From the NCBI GenBank assembly GCA_900542495.1, contig UQNW01000007.1:62001-126000 (forward strand): a DNA stretch of 64,000 nt, in the 5' to 3' direction. A program made the translations under genes and the position numbers. Numbering within the stretch: position 1 is the stretch's first letter; each line of letters begins with the position of its first letter. Below the pieces are notes generated by a model, which did not search any database, was not told the origin of the DNA, and was given only the letters and a program-made list of their open reading frames with translations. Below are positions 8,219-15,267 of the stretch, in pieces. Source of the stretch: an uncultured Roseburia sp. (GTDB taxonomy: Bacteria > Bacillota > Clostridia > Lachnospirales > Lachnospiraceae).

Positions 8219-8857
8219 TTATTCCAATTTTCCCATATGCCCAAATGGCCAGTAGGTAAATAATGCTTTTCCTAAAATCTTCTCTTTCGCCACATAGGTA
8301 TTCTGCCAGTATCTGGCATCCCAGGAGTCATTCCGGTTATCCCCCATCATAAAGTAGCAGCCTTCCGGCACTTCAAATGTATAAGGTCCTGTAGCAACTG
8401 TCCATTCCTCTTTCAGATAATCCTCCTCCAGTGGCTCTGCTGCACCATTGATATAGATTTTTCCGTTCTCAATGTTAATGGTATCCCCCGGAAGTCCGAT
8501 CACCCGCTTGACGTATATCTCATTCTCATCATCCGGATACCGGAATACCACAATGTCTCCCCTCTGCGGATCTCCAAATACATATGCCAGCCGGTTTCCG
8601 ATAAACCGATCTCCCGGCATAATGGTATTCTCCATAGAACCGGTAGGCACATCCGCATTGATGATCAGAAAGTTTTTGATTAGAAGTGCTGCCACTAACG
8701 CAATTGCAAACGGGATCACCCAGCTCATAATCTCTTTAAAAATAGAGTTATGCTCCTCATCTTCCCCACGTTTTTTCTGTGTCTGTACGTCTTCGGCAGA
8801 CTTTCCTGCTTCCTGCTCTATTGGATCATTAAAATCTTCTACGTGAAATTCTTCCAT
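8219..8857 (-). CDS. lepB: Signal peptidase I
   Basis: This 212-residue type I signal peptidase removes signal peptides from exported proteins at the outer face of the membrane. It has an acidic cytoplasmic N-terminus of about 40 residues and a single membrane helix (about residues 45-65). The catalytic Ser74 lies in PTGSMENTI, the general-base Lys117 in YVKRVIGLPGD, and the conserved GDNRNDSWDAR box is near residue 172. The single membrane anchor is the Gram-positive form. It precedes the CDF transporter gene on the same strand. Confidence 0.95.
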   Translation of the reverse strand: MEEFHVEDFNDPIEQEAGKSAEDVQTQKKRGEDEEHNSIFKEIMSWVIPFAIALVAALLIKNFLIINADVPTGSMENTIMPGDRFIGNRLAYVFGDPQRGDIVVFRYPDDENEIYVKRVIGLPGDTINIENGKIYINGAAEPLEEDYLKEEWTVATGPYTFEVPEGCYFMMGDNRNDSWDARYWQNTYVAKEKILGKALFTYWPFGHMGKLE

Positions 8858-8978
8858 TCTGTTTTTATCCTCAATCTGTCTTAGTTTATAATCATCTGTA
8901 ACGATTCAGTACTTTCACAATTATTTTCAAATTTGCTGAATAGATATATTTTATCATAACTGCACCAAAATAGAAACT

Positions 8979-9028
8979 AAAAAAGACTGCCGGCAGTTTT
9001 ACTTTTACATAAATCTGCCTGACAGTCC
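8979..9028 (-). terminator. Rho-independent terminator after nifU
   Basis: GC-rich arms GACTGCCGGCAG (8985-8996) and CTGCCTGACAGTC (9015-9027) form a long stem on the minus strand followed by TTTTTTAG. It closes the nifS-nifU transcript. Confidence 0.85.
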
Positions 9029-9061
9029 CAACGTTCCTGACATTTCCGCTTAAGGAAGTGA

Positions 9062-9505
9062 TTAATATTCTTCCTCTTCGCCTTCTTCTTTCTCTGAAAT
9101 ATCGTTTACCGGTTTTTCCAGTCCCTCGATTGTGATGTGATTCTTCTCTGCATAATCCCATAATGCTGCGTGAATTGCTTCCTCTGCTAAAAGGCTGCAG
9201 TGAACTTTTACTGGTGGAAGTCCGTCTAATGCTTCCATAACAGCTTTGTTGGTTACTTCCAATGCCTGCTGTACTGTTTTTCCTTTTACAAGCTCTGTTG
9301 CCATACTGCTTGTTGCAACGGCTGCGCCACAGCCGAATGTTTTAAATTTGACATCCTGAATGATTCCATTGTCATCAATATCAAGATACATTCTCATGAT
9401 GTCTCCGCACTTTGCATTACCAACAGTACCAACACCACTTGGGTTTTCGATCTCTCCAACGTTTCTTGGATGATTAAAATGATCCATTACTTTTTCACTA
9501 TACAT
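9062..9505 (-). CDS. nifU: Iron-sulfur cluster assembly scaffold protein (NifU/IscU family)
   Basis: The 147-residue protein is the scaffold on which Fe-S clusters are built before transfer to target enzymes. The three cluster-binding cysteines are present at Cys33 (NAKCGD, with the adjacent Asp35), Cys59 (FGCGAA) and Cys103 (VHCSLLAEE). The C-terminal 20 residues are a Glu-rich extension. It follows the cysteine desulfurase gene in the same operon after a 100-bp gap. No iscR, iscA, hscA/B or ferredoxin gene accompanies it, so this is a two-gene desulfurase/scaffold set resembling the minimal MisSU type. Confidence 0.93.
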   Translation of the reverse strand: MYSEKVMDHFNHPRNVGEIENPSGVGTVGNAKCGDIMRMYLDIDDNGIIQDVKFKTFGCGAAVATSSMATELVKGKTVQQALEVTNKAVMEALDGLPPVKVHCSLLAEEAIHAALWDYAEKNHITIEGLEKPVNDISEKEEGEEEEY

Positions 9506-9605
9506 AATATTTATCCTGCTTTCTATAAATTATAACCTGTTATTATATGTTCTGTCCTTCTGCTTTGAATTTCCATCTTTTATGAATATTCTGCTGACAG
9601 GCAGA

Positions 9606-10790
9606 TTATTTGTTCTGTTTCTTTACGAAGTCCTCGTATAATGGAGACATGCTTCTTAAGCGCTCGATGATCTTTTTCAGTTCATCTACCACAAAGTCGA
9701 TCTCTTCTACTGTGTTCTTCTCAGACAGAGTCAGACGGAGAGAACCGTGTGCGATCTCGTGAGGAAGTCCGATTGCGAGCAGTACATGGGAAGGATCTAA
9801 AGATCCGGAAGTACATGCAGAACCGCTGGATGCGCAAACGCCTGCCTGATCTAATAAGATCAACATGGATTCGCCTTCAATATAACGGAAGCATACATTC
9901 ACGTTGTTTGGAAGACGGTCATGTCTGTCACCATTCAATCTCACATACGGGATTTCAGCTAAGATACGGTCGATAAGGTGATCTCTTAAGCTGATTTCTT
10001 TTGCACTTCTCTCTGCCATTGTGTTCTTAGCGATCTCGGCTGCTTTTCCGATACCAACGATACCCGGCACATTCAAAGTTCCTGCTCTACGCTTTCTCTC
10101 CTGCGCACCGCCGTGGATGAAGGAAAGAATCTTGACACCTTTTCTGATATACAGGACACCGATTCCCTTTGGTCCGTTGATCTTGTGACCACTGGCACTT
10201 AGCATATCGATATTCATCTCATCTACATCAATCGGAATATGTCCAAACGCCTGAACCGCATCTGTGTGGAATAATACTCCATGCTCATGTGCGATACGAC
10301 CAATCTCTTTGATTGGCTGGATTGTTCCGATCTCATTATTTGCTGCCATAATGGAGATTAAGATAGTATCCGGCCGGATTGCTGCCTCTAACTCGTCCAG
10401 TTTTACTTTACCATTTTCATCAACATTCACATATGTGATCTCGAAACCTTTTTTCTCAAGGTAAGCACAGGTGTGAAGGATAGCGTGATGTTCAATTGTG
10501 CTTGTGATGATGTGTTTTCCTTTGGAAGCATAAGCGTCTGCAGTTGCCTTTAACGCCCAGTTATCAGACTCGCTTCCACCGCCTGTAAAATAAATCTCAT
10601 CTGTCTTCGCATTGATCAGTTCTGCCACGGAAGTTCTTGCTTTATCAACTGCCTTTTTGCTCTCAGATGCAAAACTGTAAATTGCAGATGGATTGCTGTA
10701 TACTTCTGAAAAATATGGAAGCATCTCCTGTAACACTTCCGGATATACCTGCGTTGTTGCCGCATTATCTAAGTAAATCAGTTTACTCAT
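9606..10790 (-). CDS. nifS: Cysteine desulfurase (NifS/IscS family)
   Basis: This PLP enzyme of 394 residues takes sulfur from cysteine and delivers it as persulfide to the scaffold encoded next. The PLP lysine is Lys203 in SASGHKINGPKG, and the persulfide-carrying Cys326 lies in the SSGSACTSG loop, placing it with class I desulfurases that carry a long active-site loop. Other conserved segments include DNAATT near the N-terminus and HTDAVQAFG. The start follows a GAAAGAGG site. A strong sigma-A promoter lies about 130 nt upstream and the unit ends at the terminator after nifU. Homologues are labelled NifS or IscS depending on the database. Confidence 0.95.
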   Translation of the reverse strand: MSKLIYLDNAATTQVYPEVLQEMLPYFSEVYSNPSAIYSFASESKKAVDKARTSVAELINAKTDEIYFTGGGSESDNWALKATADAYASKGKHIITSTIEHHAILHTCAYLEKKGFEITYVNVDENGKVKLDELEAAIRPDTILISIMAANNEIGTIQPIKEIGRIAHEHGVLFHTDAVQAFGHIPIDVDEMNIDMLSASGHKINGPKGIGVLYIRKGVKILSFIHGGAQERKRRAGTLNVPGIVGIGKAAEIAKNTMAERSAKEISLRDHLIDRILAEIPYVRLNGDRHDRLPNNVNVCFRYIEGESMLILLDQAGVCASSGSACTSGSLDPSHVLLAIGLPHEIAHGSLRLTLSEKNTVEEIDFVVDELKKIIERLRSMSPLYEDFVKKQNK

Positions 10791-10929
10791 ATCTTTGTAC
10801 CTCTTTCTATCTCTGTATTAGTTTGTAATTGATACTAGACTCGAATTTCAGTTCAAAGCTGAATCCTTTTTCTATACGAATGGTCTTACACTCACTGTAT
10901 ATTTCCTAGTTATTTGATATGATATAAGT

Positions 10930-10957
10930 ATTATAACTCATTATTTCCCCTTGTCAA
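10930..10957 (-). promoter_or_regulatory. Sigma-A promoter for the nifS-nifU operon
   Basis: On the minus strand TTGACA (complement of 10952-10957) and TATAAT (complement of 10930-10935) are separated by 16 nt. The roughly 130-nt leader before nifS contains no regulator site I could recognise. Confidence 0.75.
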
Positions 10958-11045
10958 GGTAGGAATTGTTTTCTTTTCTGTACATGTGCCATTATTGTTT
11001 CCCCTCAGATTTTCCGGCTATGGCTGCATATGAAAACGAAATCTG

Positions 11046-12671
11046 TTATGATAATTCTTCCAGTTCACTGAACATTTTCATCAGTTCTTTTTCCCCGTAA
11101 TCGTCGAAGTTGACGGTGATCATCATGTCATCTTCCTTCACAATGAAACCTGTGCCGTATTTCGGATGACGAACCCGGTGGGGCTGTTCTGGCACAGGAT
11201 TCTCTGATTTATTTTCTTCCCGTGCCGCCATGATCTCACGCTTTAAGTCCTGTAAATGCGTCGCAGAAGCTTTTTCATCCTTTGCCGAACCCTCGATCAG
11301 TTTTCCAGGTATCATGCGAAGGAAACGGCTTGGTCCCGGTGTCGCCCGGTACTGCCCCGGATTGGTATAATAGGAAAGTTCCAGATGATTTTTTGCTCTG
11401 GTGATTCCAACAAAAAAGAGACGCTGCTCCTCTTCTTCCTCCTCAAAACTTTTCGTCTGGAGCGGAATGAGCCCATAATTGACACCTGTGATAAATACAT
11501 GGGAAAACTCCAGTCCTTTGGACGCATGAAGTGTCATTAATTTTACCGTGTCTTCCTCATTATGTATCTCTTTTTCCAAAATATTCTTTGCAGATTTTTT
11601 TATGGAAACCTCAAATGGAATCCCTTCTTTTTCAAAAACACGCTCAAAGATCTCGGACTGATTCTGCAGACGATAAAAAATGGCGATCTCCCGGTATGGG
11701 ATTCCAGATGCATGAAGTTCCCTGATTCTGCCCGCAAGGTAATCTGCCTCCTGAAAAGGATCATACATATTCCGGATCTGGATTTTTTCTCCGCTCTCTG
11801 TGCCGCCCTGCAGCGTTCCTCCCTGCTGCATAAAACAACGTGCAACCGCAAGAATCTCACTGCTGGAACGGTAATTGACCGGAAGCGTCAGTTCCGTTGC
11901 CTGATACTTTGTCTTTAACTGATAAAAAATATGAAAGGCACTTCCGCGCCAGCTATAGATCACCTGATTTGGATCACCGACCGCAAAAAAACCAGTTTCC
12001 GGTTTTTTCAGACAGTCAATGAGTTCCAACTGTTTTTCATCACTGTCCTGCACTTCGTCGACTATGATCCATGTGATTTTTTCTCCATTGGCATTCTGAA
12101 GCGTCAGTAATTTGCATGTATTTTCTAACAGTTCGTCAAACGTCATTTTGTCCTGACGCTTTTTTTCTTCTTTCAGTAATATTTTCAGTGTGTCGATATC
12201 GTCCTGATATTTGCTGTTTTTCTGTTCTAACCGTTTTTTCAAACGGTTCTTATATTTGATTTTCAGTTGATGCTCTGTGATCAGCTGCTCTGCCAGTTCC
12301 AGTTCTTCGTCCGGGTCCATTACCTGAAACTTTTTTGTGTAACCAAGCGTTTCCACCGGAAGCATTGTCTTTAACATCGTAAAGCACACACTGTGGAACG
12401 TTCCAAATCCCCAGAGCTGCTCCTCCGGGATATCCGGTTCTAATGCCAGCAGCCGTTCCTTGATCTCATCTGCCGCTTTATTGGTAAATGTCAGCACAAC
12501 CATCTGCTCATACGGAATCTTTTTCTCATAATGCAGATACATAACTTTCGTGATGAGAACGGTTGTCTTGCCACTCCCAACATTGGCATTCACGAGACAG
12601 GCGCTGCTCTCGTCTGTCACTGCTGCTTTCTGATATTCATTTAAACGATCTAGCTGCTCTGTATAATTCAA
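11046..12671 (-). CDS. UvrD/PcrA-like superfamily 1 DNA helicase, short form
   Basis: The 541-residue protein carries the SF1A helicase motifs: Q-motif LNEYQKAAV, Walker A NANVGSGKTT, the GFGTFHSVC motif, DEVQDSD as Walker B, GDPNQVIYSWRG, LPVNYRS, TLHASKGLEFSHVF and VGITRAK. The C-terminus (VRHPKYGTGFIVKEDDMMITVNF) resembles the Tudor-like tail of PcrA that contacts RNA polymerase. It is clearly shorter than PcrA (about 720 residues), so parts of the accessory domains are missing. It probably unwinds or remodels DNA in repair, but its specific role is unknown. Translation appears to start at a TTG (12669-12671) after AAGGAG. It follows the YjbR-MGMT gene across about 120 AT-rich bases. Confidence 0.88.
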   Translation of the reverse strand: MNYTEQLDRLNEYQKAAVTDESSACLVNANVGSGKTTVLITKVMYLHYEKKIPYEQMVVLTFTNKAADEIKERLLALEPDIPEEQLWGFGTFHSVCFTMLKTMLPVETLGYTKKFQVMDPDEELELAEQLITEHQLKIKYKNRLKKRLEQKNSKYQDDIDTLKILLKEEKKRQDKMTFDELLENTCKLLTLQNANGEKITWIIVDEVQDSDEKQLELIDCLKKPETGFFAVGDPNQVIYSWRGSAFHIFYQLKTKYQATELTLPVNYRSSSEILAVARCFMQQGGTLQGGTESGEKIQIRNMYDPFQEADYLAGRIRELHASGIPYREIAIFYRLQNQSEIFERVFEKEGIPFEVSIKKSAKNILEKEIHNEEDTVKLMTLHASKGLEFSHVFITGVNYGLIPLQTKSFEEEEEEQRLFFVGITRAKNHLELSYYTNPGQYRATPGPSRFLRMIPGKLIEGSAKDEKASATHLQDLKREIMAAREENKSENPVPEQPHRVRHPKYGTGFIVKEDDMMITVNFDDYGEKELMKMFSELEELS

Positions 12672-12792
12672 TGTTGCTCCTTATCTTTCTTGCATTTTTT
12701 GTATTCAATCTTATAGATTTCCAATCCGCAGTCCGATTAATTTTTCAATTCCAATCCGATTGTTTTTCTATTTTCAATTCGATAGATTTTTA

Positions 12793-13425
12793 TCATCTTC
12801 CGCCTCTATAGCCGTACTTCAGCAGATCTACTTTACCATCCACCACTTCAATCCCGTCTGCTTTTAACAGTTCTTCCTGCACATGTTCCCCGCCAAAGGC
12901 AAATGCCCCTGCAAGTTCCCCCTTGGAATTGACCACACGGTAACACGGGATATGCTCCGGGTCTGGGTTATGATGTAAGGCATTGCCGACAGCTCTTGAC
13001 ATTCTCGGATTTCCGGCAAGTTCTGCCACTTTTCCATAAGTAGCTACTTTTCCACGCGGGATCGTTTTCACTGCTTCATAGATGCGCTTCGTCGGACTGT
13101 CCGTGATCAGATCATAGCTTTCTGCGATCATTTGCTTTATCTCTTTCTCCGGGATCGTTCCGTCTAAAATGATCGTGTTCCAGTGTTCCTTATTCTGATG
13201 ATACCCCGGAATCACAGACGCATAGGTGTCACGCCAGAAGTCTCTCCACTCCGGGCGAACTTTCACGTTCAGATTGATATAGCCGTCCTTTTCATATGTC
13301 CATAAAAATGCCTTTTTGCTTCCGCGCACACGGACTAACTGCCAGTTTGGATCATGAAAAGGTGTTTCTGTGTATGTGTCTGGAAATGATAAGCCATAAT
13401 TTAATGCTTCTTCTCTTGTTTTCAT
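12793..13425 (-). CDS. MmcQ/YjbR-like domain fused to methylated-DNA--protein-cysteine methyltransferase domain
   Basis: The protein has 210 residues. Residues 1-105 are a YjbR/MmcQ-type DNA-binding domain (TREEALNYGLSFPDTYTETPF) and residues 112-200 are the DNA-binding and active-site domain of O6-alkylguanine repair proteins (RIYEAVKTIPRGKVATYGKVAELAG, then RAVGNAL). The active-site motif reads IPCYRVV, so the alkyl-accepting Cys161 is kept but the usual His of PCHR is Tyr. The enzyme would remove alkyl groups from guanine by a one-time transfer to itself, if it is active. The start chosen (MKTREE) has a GGGGAT site inside the end of the upstream gene; an ATG four codons earlier lacks one. 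The preceding stop codon is 2 bases away, so it is coupled to the kinase operon. Confidence 0.85.
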   Translation of the reverse strand: MKTREEALNYGLSFPDTYTETPFHDPNWQLVRVRGSKKAFLWTYEKDGYINLNVKVRPEWRDFWRDTYASVIPGYHQNKEHWNTIILDGTIPEKEIKQMIAESYDLITDSPTKRIYEAVKTIPRGKVATYGKVAELAGNPRMSRAVGNALHHNPDPEHIPCYRVVNSKGELAGAFAFGGEHVQEELLKADGIEVVDGKVDLLKYGYRGGR

Positions 13426-13427
13426 AA

Positions 13428-14243
13428 TTATCCCCATTTGATTTTCTCAATGTTTCCTTTGTAAAACATATTTTCTCTGGATTCCTGTCTGATTGGCTCT
13501 ATTTTCCCAGTTTTTATTAAATAGGTCAGGTTCTGTTTCGAACACTGTAACATTTCGCACGCTTCTTCCGTATCCACAATATTTTTATTTACAAAAGAAT
13601 AAAAATCCTGCGCTGAAATTTTAATTTCTGTTCCTTTTTCAATCAGAATCCTTTTGTCTACCTCAATAGAATCATTAAAAGTAATACTGTATCCCCCAAC
13701 TCCAACTTCCACAGTATTCAAAACTCTTTCATTCTTTAATACACTGTCTATTTTTCCGTTTTCCATAGCAACTTTTCTTAAATCAACCCGCATTACCATA
13801 TCATTTTTGAAAAGACAGATAATATCATGTTTTCCAGATACAAAACATTCTTCCACATTATCTTCACTTCTTGTGCGGATTTCTTCCGGGATTTCGTCAT
13901 ACGTGATCTCTTTTATATAACAACTGTCCTGTGAGCATTCTCCTTTGGATAACGCCAGTAATTTCATCTCATTATATTCTGTCATTTTGTGGTTTTTCAA
14001 TATGGAACCAATATTTTGTCTGCCACTTGGAATTACTCTTTCCCGTACCCAGAGAGCACTGATATCTTTTGGGATTGTAAAAATACCTTTTTTCACAAAA
14101 AACGAAAAAAGTAACGGTGAATCCCACTCGTCTAACTCAGAACTCAATTCAATAATAAAAGCACTTTCTTTTTCATAGTATAGTAAATACCCAATTGGTG
14201 TTTTATTCTCTCTTTCTTTATCCCATATTGCAAAGACTTTCAT
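13428..14243 (-). CDS. HipA-N-like / DUF2442-like / HTH protein, putative partner or antitoxin of the upstream HipA-like kinase
   Basis: The 271-residue protein appears to join three parts. Residues 1-110 resemble the N-terminal subdomain of HipA kinases, including a motif like the family's nLLP.g..R (RVIPSGRQNIGSIL). Residues 127-205 resemble DUF2442 (FKNDMVMRVDLRKV, then a short strand-rich repeat). Residues 222-271 are an excisionase/MerR-like helix-turn-helix (VDTEEACEMLQCSKQNLTYL then KTGKIEP). It overlaps the kinase gene by 26 bp, with its ribosome binding site inside it. By analogy with split systems such as HipBST, it may bind the kinase, restrain it and repress the operon. These domain calls rest on motif reading alone; the biological role is inference. 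Confidence 0.6.
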   Translation of the reverse strand: MKVFAIWDKERENKTPIGYLLYYEKESAFIIELSSELDEWDSPLLFSFFVKKGIFTIPKDISALWVRERVIPSGRQNIGSILKNHKMTEYNEMKLLALSKGECSQDSCYIKEITYDEIPEEIRTRSEDNVEECFVSGKHDIICLFKNDMVMRVDLRKVAMENGKIDSVLKNERVLNTVEVGVGGYSITFNDSIEVDKRILIEKGTEIKISAQDFYSFVNKNIVDTEEACEMLQCSKQNLTYLIKTGKIEPIRQESRENMFYKGNIEKIKWG

Positions 14244-15042
14244 AATAACGCCACCTCGTATCTATCATTTCCCATATTTTATCCATATGCTCTGCTGATA
14301 ATGTATTCTGTAAATCTTTAAAAATAATGTCCCTATCATTTTCCGTCAGACGATTTTTAAAAATAGATGCTTTATTTTGTATTAAGTTTAAATTTTCTAA
14401 CGTCGATCTGCTGCCGATAAAATTCTGGCATGGCTTATCTTCCATGATGTCAAATTTTTTTATCTGTTCCTCACTATAACAGGAACATAACAATGAAAGT
14501 CCATGATCAAAAAGAGGGGCAATTCTTAAAGAACGTTTTCGTGCATTCCGAAGTACTTCAATATTCGCTCCATGCCGGTCTCTGTTTAATATCAGGAAAT
14601 CAACAGCAAGCATTGTATCTATATACTCCTGCCATCCATTTTTCACGCAAAAATCATAATGCGAGGTTCCCGGTTTCGCATTAATCTGATAGTAATTGTC
14701 CAATGCAGCCTTTGTTTCGCCTCTTTCCTTAAAATCTTCTGAAGCACATACCCAGGTTTCATATATCTGATGATCGATCTCTATTTTTGCATGTATGAGC
14801 TGATATTCCAAATGTTCTATCCCCAGTATGGTAAGTAGTCTGTCTACAATTATTTCGTTGATGCACTCATGCCCGATAATTCCCTTTTCACTGTCAAAAT
14901 TGGAAAGCTTATAATATATTTTTTTCCCGTCTGATTTCGATTGGGACTTTAAAAACGTTCCTGCTGTACCGCTTGAATTTCTTACATGCGACCAGTTCAG
15001 ATAGGTCAGATCCTGCAGGTCAGTAATCACTTTATTTTGCAT
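14218..15042 (-). CDS. HipA-like kinase domain protein (stand-alone, lacking the N-terminal subdomain)
   Basis: The 274-residue protein has the core of a HipA/PI3K-fold Ser/Thr kinase. A Gly/Ser-rich loop (NSSGTAGTF, residues 22-30) precedes Lys45 (YYK) and Glu59 (HE). The catalytic loop LNRDRHGAN carries Asp155 and Asn160, and FDHG supplies the metal-binding Asp179. All key residues are present, so it should be active. It lacks the extra N-terminal subdomain of classical HipA, and a similar sequence is found at the start of the next gene. The ATG at 15042 is preferred because AAGGAGG lies 9 nt before it; the ATG at 15051 touches that site. It has its own promoter with an overlapping palindrome. 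HipA relatives phosphorylate aminoacyl-tRNA synthetases, but the target here is unknown. Confidence 0.8.
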   Translation of the reverse strand: MQNKVITDLQDLTYLNWSHVRNSSGTAGTFLKSQSKSDGKKIYYKLSNFDSEKGIIGHECINEIIVDRLLTILGIEHLEYQLIHAKIEIDHQIYETWVCASEDFKERGETKAALDNYYQINAKPGTSHYDFCVKNGWQEYIDTMLAVDFLILNRDRHGANIEVLRNARKRSLRIAPLFDHGLSLLCSCYSEEQIKKFDIMEDKPCQNFIGSRSTLENLNLIQNKASIFKNRLTENDRDIIFKDLQNTLSAEHMDKIWEMIDTRWRYYESLCNMG

Positions 15043-15067
15043 ATCGTGCATCCTCCTTGTTTCTCTT

Positions 15068-15096
15068 ATTATATGTTTTTATTTGATGTACGTCAA
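15068..15096 (-). promoter_or_regulatory. Promoter of the HipA-like operon with a palindrome over the -35
   Basis: On the minus strand TTGACG (complement of 15091-15096) and TATAAT (complement of 15068-15073) are 17 nt apart. The near-perfect palindrome TTTGATGTACGTCAAA at 15082-15097 covers the -35 element. It is a plausible operator for the HTH protein encoded in the operon. Confidence 0.65.
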
Positions 15097-15159
15097 ACAT
15101 TTTATATAATTTAGGTGCTAAATCGGGCTTTTGGCACCCAAATCTTCATAGCCAAATAA

Positions 15160-15185
15160 GACCATCTGAAAAATTTCAGACGGTC
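15160..15185 (-). terminator. Hairpin terminator after the GH3 gene
   Basis: GACCATCTGAAA pairs with TTTCAGACGGTC around a 2-nt spacer. On the minus strand it is followed by only a weak T-rich stretch (TTATTT), so it may be a modest terminator between the GH3 gene and the kinase operon. Confidence 0.6.
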
Positions 15186-15267
15186 CTATTATCCAAAATA
15201 ATCAACTGATTTTTATTTTTTTCTTGGGAGAAAATAGATGTTTCAGTATGATTTTCTAATAATTAAT

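Noticed and set aside
8892..9161. 89-codon minus-strand frame overlapping the end of nifU
   Set aside because: It is an out-of-frame shadow of nifU plus the terminator region, with no start signal.
12672..12792. AT-rich gap with repeated GATTGGAA and AATTGAAAA words between the YjbR-MGMT gene and the helicase gene
   Set aside because: The words are short, irregularly spaced and low in complexity; no operator or terminator shape could be defined.
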